This document shows positions 6,181-7,977 of a stretch of DNA of 7,977 nucleotides, piece after piece; position 1 is the first letter of the stretch, and each line of letters opens with the position of its first letter. A program made the position numbers and the translations under genes. A model generated the notes under the pieces. That model had not been told where the DNA came from. It saw only the letters and a program-made list of their open reading frames with translations, and did no database searches. Source of the DNA: SXXH01 sp041165735 (lineage in GTDB: Bacteria; Planctomycetota; UBA1135; GCA-002686595); contig JBKDQQ010000170.1 in assembly GCA_046341775.1 (NCBI GenBank), positions 1 to 7,977 of the forward strand. Reading direction: 5' to 3'.

Positions 6181-7107
6181 TCAGGCCTTCAACCCGCGCA
6201 AGAGCGGCTGGCCCATCCTGACCAGCGCCCCCTCGCGGACCTTGTCGTCGAACTCGAAGCCGCCCGTGGCGAGCAGCACGATGGTGGATCCATGCTGGAA
6301 CCAGCCCAGCTCCTCGCCGCGCCGGAAGGACGCCGAGCAGTCGATGCGATTGCGTCCCCGGCTGCGCAGGTCCAGCTCGCCCTCGAGGAACTTGAGCCGG
6401 ATGCTGGCGACGAGGATCGCCGCCACGGGCACCAGCGTCAGCGCCTGGTCGGCGCAGGGGAGGCGCAGATCGAGCACCGCGCGCTCGTTGCGGCAGAAGA
6501 GGCGCTCCACGCGACGGAGCGCGATCGGGTTCACGTTCCAGGTGTCGCCGGAGATGTAGTCGACGCGCTCGACGCGACCGTCGCAGGGCGCGTGGAAGCG
6601 ATGGTAGAAGCTCGACTTGAGGCGCAAAGTCAGGAACTTGCCGCCACGGTGGCGACGCGCCAAGTCCTCGTCCGCCAGCAGCTCCGCGAGCGTGTAGGGC
6701 ATGCCCTTCGCCTGCAGCACGAGTCCGTCCTCGACGACGCCGTGGGCGCCCACGATGGCGGCGACAGGGCTGGCGAGCACGTCGGGAGCGGGGTCGACGA
6801 CGCGCGCGCCAGGCTTGAGCTCGCGCACGAAGCAGTCGTGCACGCTCCTGAAGCTGCGCTCCTTGGCTTCGTCGAGATCCAGGTCGGGCGCGAAGAGGCG
6901 CCAGGCCGCGATGGAGGCGCGGACCAGCAGCGGCTGCTCGATACGGCTCCACCATCCCATGAAGCGCGTGGCGAGCCTGCGCGGGATGCGGTTGGTCAGC
7001 AGGAAGTTGAGGTCCTCCTGCGCCAGCACGCGCAGCAGTCCCGCGGGCGGCGCGGCGGCGACGCGTGAAGGCGGCGCATCCCCGCCTTCCGCCTCGCCTG
7101 CGATCAT
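6181..7107 (-). CDS. psd: Phosphatidylserine decarboxylase proenzyme
   Basis: A 308-residue protein of the PSD family, which converts phosphatidylserine to phosphatidylethanolamine at the inner membrane using a pyruvoyl group made by self-cleavage. Family motifs in order: S113-P-V-A-A-I-V-G-A-H-G, K134-G-M-P-Y-T-L-A-E-L-L, Y168-H169-R-F-H172-A-P with D-G-R-V after it, N191-V-N-P, N207-E-R-A-V, and the cleavage motif H272-G-S274-T-I-V-L-L near the C terminus, where S274 would become the pyruvoyl group. The first motif normally reads S-P-x-D; here Ala116 replaces the Asp of the Asp-His-Ser set proposed for self-processing in E. coli and Plasmodium enzymes. The His and Ser are kept. The length is near the usual 280-320. 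ATG 7107 is chosen; GTG at 7122 would add five residues and lies inside a hairpin loop. The gene sits 70 bases after the LysR-type gene and 52 bases before the Mpo1-like gene, all on one strand. Confidence 0.9.
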   Translation of the reverse strand: MIAGEAEGGDAPPSRVAAAPPAGLLRVLAQEDLNFLLTNRIPRRLATRFMGWWSRIEQPLLVRASIAAWRLFAPDLDLDEAKERSFRSVHDCFVRELKPGARVVDPAPDVLASPVAAIVGAHGVVEDGLVLQAKGMPYTLAELLADEDLARRHRGGKFLTLRLKSSFYHRFHAPCDGRVERVDYISGDTWNVNPIALRRVERLFCRNERAVLDLRLPCADQALTLVPVAAILVASIRLKFLEGELDLRSRGRNRIDCSASFRRGEELGWFQHGSTIVLLATGGFEFDDKVREGALVRMGQPLLRGLKA

Positions 7108-7112
7108 GCTCG

Positions 7113-7137
7113 TTCTCGCCACTCCGGCGAGGAGTTG
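7113..7137 (-). promoter_or_regulatory. Two mutually exclusive hairpins before the decarboxylase start
   Basis: On the minus strand, CTCGCC and GGCGAG (plus-strand 7126-7131 and 7115-7120) pair perfectly around the 5-base loop GGAGT, with two outer pairs possible (7132/7114 as G-U and 7133/7113). Alternatively ACTCC, just upstream (plus-strand 7131-7135), pairs with that same GGAGT around the loop TCGCC. The GGAG core, about 14 bases before the ATG at 7107, is thus exposed in one fold and hidden in the other. This is a possible translational switch with no recognised riboswitch family behind it. Confidence 0.25.
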
Positions 7138-7177
7138 GCCGATCCTTGATCAGGAGAGCGTGGAGGCCGCGTGAAGA

Positions 7178-7977
7178 TCAGGTAGAGCCGTGGCCTTCGT
7201 GGTTCGCGGCCGCGTCGCGCAAGGCCGACAACAGCGCGTCGGCCGCGGGCGCCAGCGGCGAGCCGCGCGGCAGGATCAGGCCGAACTCGATCGGGTCGGC
7301 GCCCTCGAGCGGCACCAGAGCCAGGTCGGCCGCGTCGCGGCCCTCGAGGGCGATGCGCGGCAGCAGCGTGGGCATGCACGCGCCGCGCACGACGGCGAGC
7401 AACGACTCGATCGTCGACAACTCGCAGGCGACCTTGGCGCGTTGTCCTTCGCGGGCGAACCAGGCGTCGGCGATGTGGCGCATGTCGTAGCCCTGCGGAT
7501 GCAGGACGACGCGTTCGAGCGCGAGGTCGCCGGGCGCGAGGCTCGTCGCCGAGCGCAGCAAGTGGCCGCTCGGCACGACGGCGCACAAGGGACCCGCGGC
7601 GAGGGTCTCGTACGCGAGGTTGATCGACAGGCGCGAGAGGATGCCGAGGCCCAGTTCGCAGCGCCCGGACTCGACCTCGGTCTCGATCTCGTGCGACGGG
7701 CGCTCCTGCACGTGGACGGTGAGGCCGGGGTGCGTCCGCGAGAGCCGCTGCAAGGCGCGGGGCGCGAAGCCCATCAGCATCGAGGGGATGGCGGCGGCCT
7801 CCACATGGCCCACGAACGCCTCGCGCACCGCCCCCACCGCGTCGCGCGCCTCGTCCATGCGGCGCAGCACCAGCCGCGCGCGCTCGGCGAAGGTGCGGCC
7901 GGCCTCGGTCAGGCGCACGCGCCGCCCGGCGCGCGAGAGGAGCAGGACGCCGAGGGCCTGCTCGAGCAGTTGCATCT
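7178..7977 (-). CDS. LysR-type transcriptional regulator (N terminus outside window)
   Basis: The frame runs off the right edge. The visible part is 266 codons including an incomplete first one, ending at TGA (7180-7178). The first residues, L-E-Q-A-L-G-V-L-L-L-S-R and V-R-L-T-E-A-G-R, are the recognition helix and wing of the LysR winged helix-turn-helix. About 30-35 N-terminal residues are missing, and the Met at 7975 is an internal codon rather than the start. A helical linker follows (about residues 30-55), then the periplasmic-binding-protein-like effector domain with typical elements such as C-E-L-G-L-G-I-L and a late P-T-L-L-P. It should be a DNA-binding transcription factor responding to a small molecule; the ligand cannot be named. 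It reads toward the decarboxylase gene in the same direction with a 70-base gap, so read-through or control of that gene is possible, although LysR genes more often face a divergent target. Confidence 0.92.
   Translation of the reverse strand, partial: MQLLEQALGVLLLSRAGRRVRLTEAGRTFAERARLVLRRMDEARDAVGAVREAFVGHVEAAAIPSMLMGFAPRALQRLSRTHPGLTVHVQERPSHEIETEVESGRCELGLGILSRLSINLAYETLAAGPLCAVVPSGHLLRSATSLAPGDLALERVVLHPQGYDMRHIADAWFAREGQRAKVACELSTIESLLAVVRGACMPTLLPRIALEGRDAADLALVPLEGADPIEFGLILPRGSPLAPAADALLSALRDAAANHEGHGST

Noticed and set aside
6118..7068. Plus-strand open frame over the phosphatidylserine decarboxylase gene
   Set aside because: Its composition is typical of an antisense shadow, and the opposite strand has the full decarboxylase motif series.
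7108..7122. GTG at 7122 as the decarboxylase start
   Set aside because: It would add only five residues and lies in the loop of a leader hairpin. ATG 7107 has the better-placed GGAG upstream. The choice does not affect the function call.
7141..7180. GATC and TGATC repeats in the gap before the decarboxylase gene as a LysR binding site
   Set aside because: They do not form a convincing T-N11-A interrupted palindrome, and short GATC repeats are common by chance.
7973..7975. ATG at 7975 as the start of the LysR-type regulator
   Set aside because: The protein would begin in the middle of the helix-turn-helix. The preceding partial codon fits an internal Gln in the usual Q-x-x-x-L-E pattern, so the gene continues beyond the window.

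Overview
The window is very GC-rich and densely coding. It most likely comes from a planctomycete or a similar environmental Gram-negative bacterium. The best clue is the first gene. Its product joins a DNRLRE domain to a Cys-containing C-terminal module (CFGDG, CPCGN, FGDGLRC, RYYQVWYRN motifs), an architecture I associate with large families of exported proteins in marine Planctomycetota. This taxonomic call is an inference from memory, not from a search.

Layout. (1) Positions 2-793, plus strand: 3' part of an exported DNRLRE-type protein, ending in a stop-codon hairpin. (2) 794-980: a 187-base leader region holding an AT-richer patch with a weak promoter-like pair, the perfect palindrome TGTTCGAACA, and a large GC hairpin (911-969) ending 11 bases before the next start codon. 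(3) 981-3614 and 3638-5398, plus strand: a two-gene operon. The first gene encodes an 877-residue fusion of a PHP phosphoesterase domain with a GT4 glycosyltransferase. The second encodes a 586-residue class III (glutamate-1-semialdehyde aminomutase-like) PLP aminotransferase. (4) 5399-5486: convergent gap with two hairpins. (5) Minus strand, in transcription order: the 3' part of a LysR-type regulator (7977-7178), a phosphatidylserine decarboxylase (7107-6181) and a small membrane protein resembling Mpo1/DUF962 (6128-5487). The last two sit 52 bases apart and look co-transcribed.

How the genes may work together. The minus-strand pair suggests membrane-lipid metabolism: phosphatidylethanolamine formation plus a relative of an iron-dependent 2-hydroxy-fatty-acid dioxygenase. 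The plus-strand pair suggests synthesis of an amino- and sugar-containing small molecule or lipid: an aminotransferase, a sugar transfer step, and possible dephosphorylation by the PHP domain of the same polypeptide. A shared lipid or envelope pathway is plausible but is inferred only from proximity.

The points most worth following up are the PHP-GT4 fusion with its aminotransferase partner, the strong leader hairpin before it, and the apparent loss of the conserved Asp in the decarboxylase SPxDx motif. I saw no rRNA, tRNA, CRISPR array, insertion sequence or prophage gene. No gene-free stretch exceeds 300 bases.
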